A DNA stretch of 27,242 nucleotides, from positions 1 to 27,242 of the forward strand of contig CABPSV020000129.1 in assembly GCA_902459845.2 (NCBI GenBank), in the 5' to 3' direction. The DNA comes from Hepatocystis sp. ex Piliocolobus tephrosceles. Lineage: Eukaryota; Apicomplexa; Aconoidasida; Haemosporida; Plasmodiidae. The notes beneath the pieces were generated by a model. The model was not told where the DNA came from. It made no database searches and saw only the letters and a program-made list of their open reading frames with translations. Position numbers and translations under genes: made by a program. Of this stretch, positions 17,582 to 27,242 are shown piece after piece; position 1 is the stretch's first letter; each line of letters starts with the position of its first letter.

Positions 17582-18866
17582 TTATAATAAGATCGTAACC
17601 AACATTAAATTTGTAATTATAAAAAAACAAATTGTTGCTTTGGTAGAAATTGATTTTGTTTCAACGCATTTTTGATTTAATAATTTGTATCCTTCTTTAC
17701 ATGAACATTTTACATTACCTCCTCCTAAATTTTCACAAACTTTATCATCTCCACAACCTCCATTATTTTCCAAACAATAATTTTTATTCAAATCTAAAGT
17801 TTCTAAGTCATCTTCTTCATCTTCACCTTCTTCACCTTCTTCATCTTTTTTATCATTTTTATTTTTTTCATCATTTTTATTTTTTTCATCTTTTTTATTT
17901 TTTTCATCTTTTTTATTTTTTTCATCTTTTTTATTTTCTTCATCTTTTTTATTTTTTTCATCATTTTTATTTTTTTCATCTTTTTTATTTTCTTCATCTT
18001 TTTTATTTTCTTCATCTTTTTTATTTTCTTCATCTTTTTTATTTTCTTCATCTTTTTTATTTTTTTCATCTTTTTTATTTTTTTCATCTTTTACTGATTT
18101 TTCACCTTCATCTGACTGTTTATTGGACTTTTCACTAGACTTTTCACCATTCTTGCCAGAGTCACCATCAGACGTCTTACTCACAACTCCTTTATTACGT
18201 TTTCCATTGTTTTCATGTAATAAAATTTTCACAGTTGTAACTTTTCCATCTTGATTATTACTAATATCTATAAACAATAAAAATATAATATGTCACAATA
18301 TAGTATACATATATACATAAAACACATATATAATAATAAAAACTTAATATGTTATTATTTTATTTTATTTTTTTATTATTTTTTTTTTTTTTTGCTCAAT
18401 ATACTATTATTAAAATATTCGTCATATCGCTCATAATATTATTATTTTATTGTTTCTTTTTATTTTTTATACACTTATTGTAATATATTTTTTTTTTTTT
18501 TTAATAAATAAAATCAACTAATTTAGTTACAATCTTTTTTAACATTTCAGTTTATTTATCATTTTTCTTACCATCAGACGATTTCAAATTTTGTTTAGGA
18601 TCATCTTCTTTGCCATTTACCATGGCTAAACATCTATTTTGTTTTATAACATCTGTTTTATTTTTTGATAAAACACTTAAGTAATTGTTATATGTAGCTA
18701 AGTAATTGTTATATGTAGCTAAGTAATTGTTATATATTGCTAAGTAATTGTTATGCGTACCTAACCAATTATTATGTACACTTAAGCAATTATTATATGT
18801 ACTTTCAAAAATTATGATTAAACTAATGATAAGGTTAATTGATAAACCGTATTTATAAGTTCTCAT
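17582..18866 (-). CDS. MSP5: Merozoite surface protein 5-like, GPI-anchored EGF-domain antigen (2 exons)
   Basis: This is a merozoite surface antigen of the MSP4/MSP5 family. Exon 1 is 18572-18866 and exon 2 is 17582-18267, joined by a 304-nt intron (GATG|gtaag ... tatag|AT, codon GAT), giving 326 aa. Residues 1 to about 22 are a signal peptide. Residues 24-65 are six heptads of the NNYL type. Exon 2 has an acidic/basic array of 13 DE(K/E)NK(K/N) hexads, an acidic stretch, one EGF-like domain with six Cys from Cys263 to Cys299, and a hydrophobic C-terminal tail (about 311-326) fitting a GPI signal. The two-exon plan with one terminal EGF is the family hallmark. Its place beside ADSL favours MSP5 over MSP4, but a single MSP4/5 ancestor-type gene, as in rodent parasites, cannot be excluded. 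It is longer than P. falciparum MSP5 because of the repeats. Confidence 0.9.
17843..18090 (-). repeat. 18-bp coding repeat (DEKNKK hexads) in MSP5 exon 2
   Basis: About thirteen 18-bp units encode DEKNKK, DEENKK or DEKNKN. The + strand reads ttcatcttttttatttt-type units. The antisense frames are open across it (including a long Phe/Tyr/His/Leu ORF), which is a by-product of the repeat. Confidence 0.92.
18670..18797 (-). repeat. 21-bp coding repeat (NNYL heptads) in MSP5 exon 1
   Basis: Six 21-bp units (+ strand aagtaattgttatatgtagct type) encode heptads such as YNNYLAT. They start right after the signal peptide and decay toward the N-terminus (NNCLSV, NNWLGT). Confidence 0.9.
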
Positions 18867-18955
18867 TTTATCAAACTAAAAGTTGAAAAGACAAAAAAAA
18901 AAAATGATTAAAGTTTACAAAAAAAGAAAAAAAAATTACACCACGAGTGTATTCA

Positions 18956-19000
<45 letters not shown>

Positions 19001-20740
19001 TTATTACTCCTTTTTTTTTTTTTTTAATAAGTATATATTACAAATATTTATAATACTAATACTTTAAAAATATATAAATAAAGTAAAAAATTGTACAAAT
19101 TTATAACATATTGTTAATACTGTAACAGCTATTGTTAAAATGTAATAACTTATTGTTAATAATGTAATTGATGTAAGTGTAAGTTAAAATCAGAGCCCCC
19201 TCCCACCTCTAAAAAATAAAAAATAAAATGTAACTACGTTTTGTCTAATATATTATTTCTTTCTTTTTTAAACGTATCAAAATATTCAAATCAAATTATT
19301 GAAAACTATTAAACTATTACACTATTAAAATAGATAACATAAAAAAAAATAAAATAAAAAAGTTACGCTTTGTTTTAGCTATAAATATATTTTTTTAAAG
19401 CATATTAATTGTTTAAAACTATTAAAGTAGGTGAAACAAAAAAAAAAAAAAACAAAAACAAAAAAAAAAGAAAAAAATTATTTTATTTTTTTAAATACGA
19501 TATGAATTTTTTTTTTATCGTTCATCTGATTATGACACAAATTAATGTTTCTTTGAAAAAAAAAAAAATAGACAAATAAGTTGCTTAAGTGTTTATTTTA
19601 ACCTATTACAATATATTTATAACACATGTGTGTATTCAACATAAGGCGATAAATTTATATTTCATTTATATGTACATCCAAAGTACAAAAAAAAAAAATA
19701 AAAAAAATAAAAAAAACAAATAAATAAATAAAATGTAATTTTGCACCCGTTGAAAGTAAAATACTCTTTATTATTTATACTATTACAAATTTCAAGGTGT
19801 GTGACTAACAAAAATTAAAATATTAGAATATTATAAAAAAGACACCCTAAAATATGGCAATAATAAAAAATAAAAAAAAATAAAAAAGGAAAGATTTCAA
19901 AATAATTTAATACATTCATTCTAAAAAAATGATATACAAATATATCATGTATTTTTATACCGTTTTTTTTTTTCTTTTCTTTTCTTTCTTTCTTTCTTTC
20001 TTTCCTTTTTTTTTTTTTTTTTTTTTTTTTGGTAATAAAAATTTAAAGATTTTTGTCAAATAATAATAATTTTAATATATTGTTTAATTTGCTGCTTATT
20101 TTTATATTATTTTTTGCGTGTTAATAGCTCCAATGCTAATAATTAATAACATTTCATTACTATTTTTATTTTGGAGATAAGTTTTTCGTTAAAAAAAAAA
20201 AACAAAAATAAGAAAAAAATGTAGAATAAGCAAAAAATATAAAATAAAAAAAATAAATAAATATTAATTCATAATGAGAAAAATAAATAAAAAAAAAAAA
20301 AAAAAAAATTAATTTAATTATCATATATTAGTTTTTTTTTTTTTATGTTTACATATGATAACGAAAAAAAAAAAACTAGACTGAGAATAACGGAAGGAAA
20401 ATAAAAAAAAAAAAAAAAAAATCAGGAGAAAAATTTAAAAATATATTATTTATGTTTATGTAATAATATTTACGCATGAATATTATTTCAAATCATAAAA
20501 AAAGAAAAGCCTTTAAAATAATATAATTCTATGATATATATACATTTCTCACCACATAACTCTTGTTTCTTTCTTTCTTTCTTTTTTTTTTTTAATACAA
20601 ATATTGTAATTTTTAAATAACAAAAAAACAAAAAAAAAAAAAAAACAAAAAAAAAAACACGTGGTAATGAACTATGTATATAAAGCGTTGATAATATTTT
20701 ATATTTACGCATGTAGCACATTCCACATACGCGTGTATAC

Positions 20741-20772
<32 letters not shown>

Positions 20773-21132
20773 TAACATGAATAAAATGTATAGATTAGAC
20801 ATGTAATGATTATTATTTTGAAATTTTGAAAATGTGTATGCTATATATTACACAAATAGATAATTATATTTTGTTTTTCTTTCGTTTCCTAAAATTTAAA
20901 AGATTATTTTATAAGACATAAAAATTTTTTAACTTTTTATTTTGTACAATTTTTTTTTTTTTTTTTTTTAAATATAACTGAATAACTCAGTCCCTTAGTA
21001 ATTAAATGGTGTATATGTATATATATATGTATATGTATATTTTTTTTTTTTTTTTTTTTTTAATGTTGATAAATTTACAATTACCGTAATTTTTCTCTCT
21101 TTACTTTGTTATTATATCATACAAAACACAAC
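18867..21132. other. Gene-free spacer between MSP5 and the kinesin
   Basis: This 2.3 kb lies 5' of MSP5 and 3' of the kinesin. It holds a (TA)n run (18958-18996), many A/T tracts, a short C-rich string (about 19194-19210, gccccctcccacctct), a ttctttctttct run (about 19972-20004), a second (TA)n at 20741-20764 and T-tracts near 20951 and 21041. Neither an MSP4-like EGF exon nor a SERA-like sequence is visible on either strand. Confidence 0.65.
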
Positions 21133-24100
21133 TTATAAGGCCTCATTATTCATTTTTAATTTTTTTTTCTGAGTAGATACAGTATCTTCATCATTATGTT
21201 TATATTTTATATTTTCAATAGAACCATTTAATTTTCTTTTACTAGTGTTAAATTCGTCATTATTATTTGCTAAGAGTTGGTCTTTATTTATATCAGGGGT
21301 AGTATTTTTTACAACCATGTTTGTATCTGAGATTGTTTCTACTCCCATATCCATACCTATACCCTTACTTATATCTATCTCTTCGCTCTGTTTATCAGTC
21401 ATTACATTTAAGTCAAGATCTTGGAGATCATCAGTATTAGCATATTTGTTTACATTCCTTTCCAAATTATTTTCATTGACTAAAGTGTGAGTGTTACATA
21501 AAATATATTTTTCGTTTGTTGATTCGTTCTTACTATCATTATCGTTAATTGCTGTTATTTTTTTAGTTTCAAAAACGGAAGTATCAATATTTGTTTTTTC
21601 CATATTTGTTTTTTCCATATTTATTTTTTCCATATTTGTTTTTTCCATATTTGTTTTTTCCATATTTGTTTTTTCCATATTTGTTTTTTCCATATTTGTT
21701 TTTTCCATATTTGTTTTTTCCATATTTGTTTTTTCCATATTTGTTTTTTCCATATTTATTTTTTCCTTATTTGTTTTTTCCATATTTATTTTTTCCATAT
21801 TTGTTTTTTCCATATTTATTTTTTCATTATTTATTTTTTCATTAGTTGGTTGTCCACTTTGTTCTACATTTTTCTTTAAATTAGCCTGATCAATTAAGTT
21901 AATAAAATCATTTGTATTTAAATTAACTTGCATTAATAAATGTTTTACATTTTGTTTCATCATTGTTAGTTCAGATGAATTTTCTATTTTTTTATTAATT
22001 GTATTAAATAAAATGGAGTTTTGCATATCTGTTAAATTATTGTGTAATGTTTGCAAATGTTCTTTTTTTTCATCATGTTTTAATGTAGTATAAATATTTT
22101 TTTTAAAATTAAAAATGTTTTGCATATTTTTAGATTTAGTTAAATTTATATATTTATTTTTTTTATCTATCACACCATTTTTAAACACATTTTCATCGTT
22201 TCTAGTGTCATTACCTTTTTCTTTTATTTTCAAAACAACGTCAGTAGTGTTATCTGTTTTTTTATCAGTTTGGTTTTGTTCGATCGTAGTTATATTTGTA
22301 CCACTATCCGAATTATTATCAACATTATCAGCAGTGGCAACATTAGAAACATTAGCAGCAGTGGTAGCATTAGAAACATATTTGATTTTTTGTTTCGTAT
22401 TGTTATTAACTTGATTAATTTGATTAACTTGATTAATTTGATTAACTTGATTAACTTGATTAACTTGATTAACTTGATTAACTTGATTAACTTGATTAAC
22501 TTGATTAACTTGATTAACTTGATTAACTTGATTACTTATACTATAGTTGTAAATGTTGGAAATTGTTCCATCACTTCGTACGACATTTTCAACGTTTGTT
22601 TTGTTGATCCTATTACTGATATTGACACTACCATCATTACTCACAATAGAATTATTATGCGTATCTAAAACTGTATGATCATACTTTTTAAAATTATTAC
22701 CCATTACATTATCTATCGATTTAATTAAATTATTTTTGTTTTTTTTTATAGAATCATTAATATTATGCATAAAAAAAGAATCTTTAACATTTACTCCACC
22801 TGTCGTATTTGGTATATATCCCTTTGTACATATTTGTTCCAACATTGTCCATGATATATCATTTTTTTCATTTATTATATTTAAATTATTATGTATAAAA
22901 TAATCTAAGTTTTGACTAATAACTAAATCACATATATTAATAAAATTTTTTTCATTTTCATTAAAATTTGTATTATTTATTTCATTTTTTATTTCTTCCA
23001 TTTTAATTTTAATAATTTGTTCATATATAGAAATATCTTGTTTTAATTCTAATTTTGACATATTTTCAAATATTTCATCTTTTTTTTTATAATATGTATT
23101 AACATTTTTAAATAAATGAAAAAGAAGTTTAATTTTTGTATAAAAATTTTTTAATTTATTATATTTATCTGATAATAAATTATATTCTTTTTGTAATATA
23201 TCATTTTTTTTTAAAATTTTTTCTATATCTGTCTCATTATTATCTTTCTTTTGTACAGTAGCACTTAGTTTTATATTCCTTGCACGAAATGCATATTTAA
23301 GTGTATTATTGGATTCTTGAAAGGATTTCCTTGATGGGTTTATATTAGCAATCATAACAACAAGACAATTTCCTTCTAATGAATTTTTTAACAAATGTGT
23401 TAATTTACTATCCCTATATTTTACTCTAACTTTAGACATATTTTTATTCGATGCTAAAGAATTAATACAATTAGCCAATGCTAGTAAAGATTGATTAATA
23501 TATGAACCTTCTTTAAATCTTTCTCCTTTATTTGATGTAGCACTAGCTCTCTCAGATCCAGCCAAATCAACGAAACATAATTTTGCTTTATAATTAATTA
23601 TATTCATATCTGTATCTAATGTTTCATTGAATACATATATTTGTAAAATAGCATGAGATCTACTAGATACTTTATTTGCTAAAGTAAATGACATTTTTCG
23701 ATTTTTAATACCTTCATTTATTAATAACATTGCTTGTTCATAATTTTTTACTTCAATTTCACATAAGTTACTTACTTTTACTTCTGCTATATCTTCTTGC
23801 ACTTCTAAATTTTTATTTTTCTCTTTTCCTAATAAATCTCGAATTGTTTCATTATATACTTCTAAAAAACTCATAACAATTTTTATATTATTATATTCTT
23901 TTTTTTTTATTAAATTAAATAATTTTAAAAGTGATAATTGTACTATTCCATTTTGATTTTTATCATCTAACATTGTATATGTTTTACCTGAACCAGTAGC
24001 ACCGTATGCAAATACAGTACAATTTATTCCTTTAAAAACATGAGGTATTAATGGTTTAGCTGTATTTATAAATACTTCTTCTTGTGTTGCATCAACATCA

Positions 24101-25851
24101 AATACAACATCAAACACATAAGTTGCTTGTTTTTTTTTCTGAGATAACAAATAACATTCTTTCTCATTCACTTTCTGAATAAGTACATAATTTTTATTAA
24201 AAATTGATATAATATTATCTTCTCTATCTTCTATAGGTTTAATACGTACAGCTACTTTTACGTTCGAATATGCATTTAATGTATTTATTAAATTTCTACT
24301 CTCTGTTTTTTTAATTAAATTACTAGTTATATCATCACTATTGTTATTATCGTTATTATTGTTATTATTGTCATTGTTGTTATTATTATTGTTATTATTG
24401 TTATTGTTGTTATAATTGTTGGAATTATCAAATATGTCATTTATCATGCTAGGTGTCATGTCATTAGTAACTGAATTAGTGCTAGGGGTATTATTATAAA
24501 TACTCCTGTAATTATTTCTATTACCTATAATGCTATTATATACAGGTTCTGATTGTATCATGTTGTTAATACTTATATGTGGTATATATATACTATCATA
24601 AACATTTTTAGAAGTTATTGGACAATACACATTCATGTCTGTTGAATCTCTACCTTCAGTTTTTTTATTTATTGATAGGAAGTTTCGATTTTTTTTATCA
24701 TTTTTTACCTTACTACTGTTTAATTTGTTTGTGTTTAATTTGTTTGTGTTTAATTTGTTTGTGTTTAATTTGTTTGTGTTTAATTTGTTTGTATTTAATT
24801 TGTTTGTGTTTATCATATTATTTGTAACTTTATTGTTTATAATATGCATATTACGTGCATTTTGTTTAAAATTATTTTTACTCTTATTACGACAGGTATC
24901 ACTGTCATTATAAATATTGGTACTACAATAGCTGGTTGTATTATCACTATTAGTACTACTATAATTACTATAAGCAATAGTATTAGAATTTAATTTTTGT
25001 TTTAAAACATTATTATTATTTTTAATTTTATTATTACCATTTCTTATATTATAATATAGTCCCAACGCTTGATCATTATAACTTATTATGCTATTAACAT
25101 TAGTATTATGTTTGTTATTATTTTTTTTTTGTTTTATTAGTTCTACCTCTGAATCGGTAAACATTATCATGGGAACATTTTTAGATTCTCCATCATCACA
25201 GTAATTGCCATTACTACAGTTATCATCACTACAATTGTCATCACTACAATTGCCATTACTACAATTGCCATTACTAGAGTTGTCTTTACTACAGTTGTCT
25301 TTACTACAGTTGTCTTTACTATTTGGGCACATATAAGTATTCGGAGTGATATGTATATGTCCATTATCATTGTTAGTGTTTAAAAAATGATCATTATTTT
25401 TTGTTTTCACTTGAATTATATTTTTTGGTAAATTCGTAGGTATTATTTTGGTACCACAATAATCAGAAGATACTAACTGTGTCTTATTTTTTAAATTTGG
25501 ATAAGAATAATTTGTTGTAACATGTAATGAATTTTTTAATAAGTCCATATCATTATTTACATTTCCAAATACTTTCATTTCACTATGTTTTTTTTTTTTT
25601 GAACTACTTCTATGTTCATTAATATTATTGCTTAAAATAGTGTTCTTTTTTTTTTCAATCTCATTTTTAGAATTTAAAAAAACGCTGTTTTTATTAACAC
25701 TGTTAGTGTTCGAATTCTTTACACGATTTGCGCTAATCCTATTATTTACTTTTAAACTTTTTATTTTTTTATTGCTAATATAAATTTCGTTCAAACTTTT
25801 AGTATGTTTTTCATTATTATTCCGTTGACTACTATTTGAAGCTCTTTTATT

Positions 25852-25854
<3 letters not shown>
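21133..25854 (-). CDS. Kinesin, kinesin-8 type (probably kinesin-8X)
   Basis: This is a microtubule motor ATPase of 1573 aa in one exon. The ATG at 25852-25854 (MNKRASNSS) is preferred; an ATG 23 codons upstream is in frame but reads through a poly-Lys A-tract. The motor domain spans about 532-870, with P-loop GATGSGKT 618-625, switch I NKVSSRSH 727-734 and switch II DLAGSE 763-768, ending YAFRARNIK. The motor pattern (VKYRDSKLTHLLKNSLEGNC, ANINPS) resembles kinesin-8/KIF18. About 530 residues of low-complexity N-terminal extension precede the motor. Coiled-coil-like Lys/Glu sequence follows it (about 875-960). Repeat arrays occur at about 177-220, 349-379, 480-503, 1107-1150 and 1337-1418. 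Of the two Plasmodium kinesin-8s, 8B has a near N-terminal motor, so the long extension points to 8X (spindle-associated). That subtype is inference. Confidence 0.88.
21603..21845 (-). repeat. 15-bp coding repeat (MEKTN) in the kinesin tail
   Basis: About 17 pentads, mostly MEKTN with MEKIN, KEKIN and NEKIN variants, at about residues 1337-1418. The central units are nearly identical in DNA (ttttccatatttgtt on +), so expansion is recent. Antisense Phe-rich ORFs over it are artefacts. Confidence 0.93.
22408..22536 (-). repeat. 9-bp coding repeat (NQV) in the kinesin tail
   Basis: About 14 NQV or NQI triplets at about residues 1107-1150, from the + strand unit ttgattaac. Antisense reading gives an Leu-Ile-Asn run that is not a gene. 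Confidence 0.92.
24346..24415 (-). repeat. Poly-Asn run in the kinesin N-terminal extension
   Basis: AAC/AAT codons with occasional Asp form an Asn-rich run at about residues 480-503, directly before the motor domain. Confidence 0.9.
24718..24808 (-). repeat. 15-bp coding repeat (LNTNK) in the kinesin N-terminal extension
   Basis: Six LNTNK pentads at about residues 349-379, + strand unit tttgtttgtgtttaa. Confidence 0.92.
25197..25325 (-). repeat. 15-bp Cys-containing coding repeat in the kinesin N-terminal extension
   Basis: About eight pentads of the form SKDNC, SNGNC or SDDNC at about residues 177-220, with a Cys every five residues. Cys is rare in Plasmodium low-complexity sequence. Confidence 0.9.

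Positions 25855-25894
<40 letters not shown>
25855..25894 (-). promoter_or_regulatory. 40-nt A-tract abutting the kinesin start codon
   Basis: Forty consecutive A residues on the coding strand directly precede the kinesin ATG. An upstream ATG (complement of 25921-25923) followed by MYCIICYVAL reads through the tract as poly-Lys into the kinesin frame at this tract length. Confidence 0.6.
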
Positions 25895-25896
<2 letters not shown>

Positions 25897-26061
25897 CGCT
25901 ACATAGCAAATTATGCAATACAAAAATGCTCTATATTTATTTATTACTATGTTTAGTCGTTTTTATTTCCAAAAACTTTTTAAATATTTAAAAAAATTCT
26001 TCTTTACACATTTATGTATTCTAGGTTATTTTGCTTGGTTTTATGACAAAATAGTTTTTTA

Positions 26062-26110
<49 letters not shown>

Positions 26111-26382
26111 AGAAGATACATCAAAATTAACTGAACGCTTTTTTTCTTTTAAAACAAAATTCTATAAATGTTTTAGGATTCATGTGTAGAGTTAAGTAAA
26201 CACAAACAAGATTGTTATAAATTGTGCTGCAAATTAATAACAGTATTACACCAAAAAAAAAAGTATGTATTAAATTTTATTTAATAAAAATAACATATAT
26301 TTATTTGTTCTCGTAAAAGAATGTTAGAGTTTTAAGAATGTTCACATTTTAAAAAGGAATAAAAAAAAAAGGTGAAAAAATG

Positions 26383-26443
<61 letters not shown>

Positions 26444-27153
26444 TATAAATATATATTTACGTCTATGTATGGTATATATACATAAATACACAATTTGTAC
26501 GCGCATGTGTTTAGAGTTAGACAGAAAATGATTAAAATGATAAGATACTAAAAAGTTTAAATTTCATGATAAACATTAAGCTTTCATATAGTTAATCATA
26601 AAATGTAGAAAAGCTAATATAATAAAACAAACGCTGAAAATGTTAAAAATTTTACTCAAATTTTACGAAAAAAAAAAAAAAACAAGTCTAGTTTAATCGA
26701 ATCAAGTAATGCAAATCATATCATATCATATTAAATAAGGTCAAATTAAATAATGTCAAATCAAATTAATGTAGTAAATTAAAGAAAAGAAAAGAAAAAA
26801 TAAGGCTACACGAAGCTGCATTGTTTTTTCTTTCTTAATTTTTAATTTTGTTTTACACAGCTTTTTATATATTCAATAATATTATAGCTTCTAACAATTT
26901 TTTTTTTTTTTTATTCTGGATAAATATGTATTTTTTTTTTACATTTTGATCATTTTGTTAAAATTTTTTTTGTTTGTTTTGTCCTAACATTTTATTTATA
27001 CTACTTTGTTTTGTTATCATTTTTAAAACATAATATTATTTATTATATAATTCTACATACTACTAAAACAAAGGAAAGCATCAACATTTCACTAAACAAA
27101 AAATAATGTACATGAATTTTACAAATTATCACTCACTAGTAATTAAAAAAAAG

Positions 27154-27205
<52 letters not shown>

Positions 27206-27242
27206 GATAAATAAATATATTTACTTATGTGAAAAAAAAAAA
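25895..27242. other. 5' flank of the kinesin gene, gene-free
   Basis: The 1.3 kb up to the right edge contain two long A-tracts (26063-26109, 47 nt; 26383-26427, 45 nt), (TA)n runs at 26427-26446 and 27157-27196, and a short tcaaat/catatcat run (about 26695-26770). I see no gene and no RNA. It probably carries the kinesin promoter. Confidence 0.65.

Noticed and set aside
17650..18138. 162-codon + strand ORF rich in Phe, Tyr, His and Leu
   Set aside because: It is antisense to the MSP5 hexad array. An 18-bp repeat keeps every frame open, and the MSP5 strand has a signal peptide, an EGF domain and splice sites.
21491..21889. 132-codon + strand Phe-rich ORF
   Set aside because: It is antisense to the MEKTN array of the kinesin and exists only because the 15-bp unit has no stop in that frame.
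22270..22668. 132-codon + strand ORF with a Leu-Ile-Asn array
   Set aside because: It is antisense to the NQV array of the kinesin.

Overview
The window reads as nuclear DNA of a malaria parasite (genus Plasmodium). The grounds are extreme A+T content outside genes, long poly(dA:dT) and (TA)n tracts, Asn/Lys-rich coding repeats, GT-AG introns of 240-400 nt, and a gene set that matches the Plasmodium block RAD2/XPG - SufE - pantothenate transporter - Pol III subunit C11 - adenylosuccinate lyase - MSP5 (chromosome 2 in P. falciparum). MSP2, which lies between ADSL and MSP5 in P. falciparum, is absent, which argues for a species outside that lineage. The species cannot be named from the sequence alone.

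Layout from left to right. 1-2928 (-): N-terminal 976 codons of an XPG/Rad2 repair endonuclease that runs off the left edge. 2929-4613: AT-rich divergent promoter region. 4614-6314 (+): four-exon apicoplast SufE. 6315-9522: 3.2 kb gene-free spacer with phased A-tract and other minisatellites. 9523-11166 (+): MFS pantothenate transporter. 11167-13145: convergent spacer with coding-like fragments on the minus strand that I cannot assemble into an intact gene. 13146-13707 (-): two-exon RNA polymerase III subunit C11. 13708-15406: divergent spacer with 14-bp and 21-bp minisatellites and G-rich motifs. 15407-16822 (+): adenylosuccinate lyase. 16823-17581: convergent spacer. 17582-18866 (-): two-exon MSP5-like GPI-anchored EGF surface antigen. 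18867-21132: 2.3 kb gene-free spacer. 21133-25854 (-): large kinesin-8-type motor protein. 25855-27242: gene-free 5' flank of the kinesin.

These are ordinary single-gene transcription units, not an operon. They serve DNA repair, Fe-S assembly in the apicoplast, vitamin B5 uptake, Pol III transcription, purine salvage, the merozoite surface and the spindle or microtubules. The main oddities are tandem arrays of many unit lengths inside and outside genes, two start codons abutted by 40-47 nt pure A-tracts, a 21-bp array that touches the ADSL start codon, the lack of a recognisable MSP4 or SERA gene beside MSP5 with a kinesin in their place, and broken coding-like sequence at 12.2-12.95 kb.
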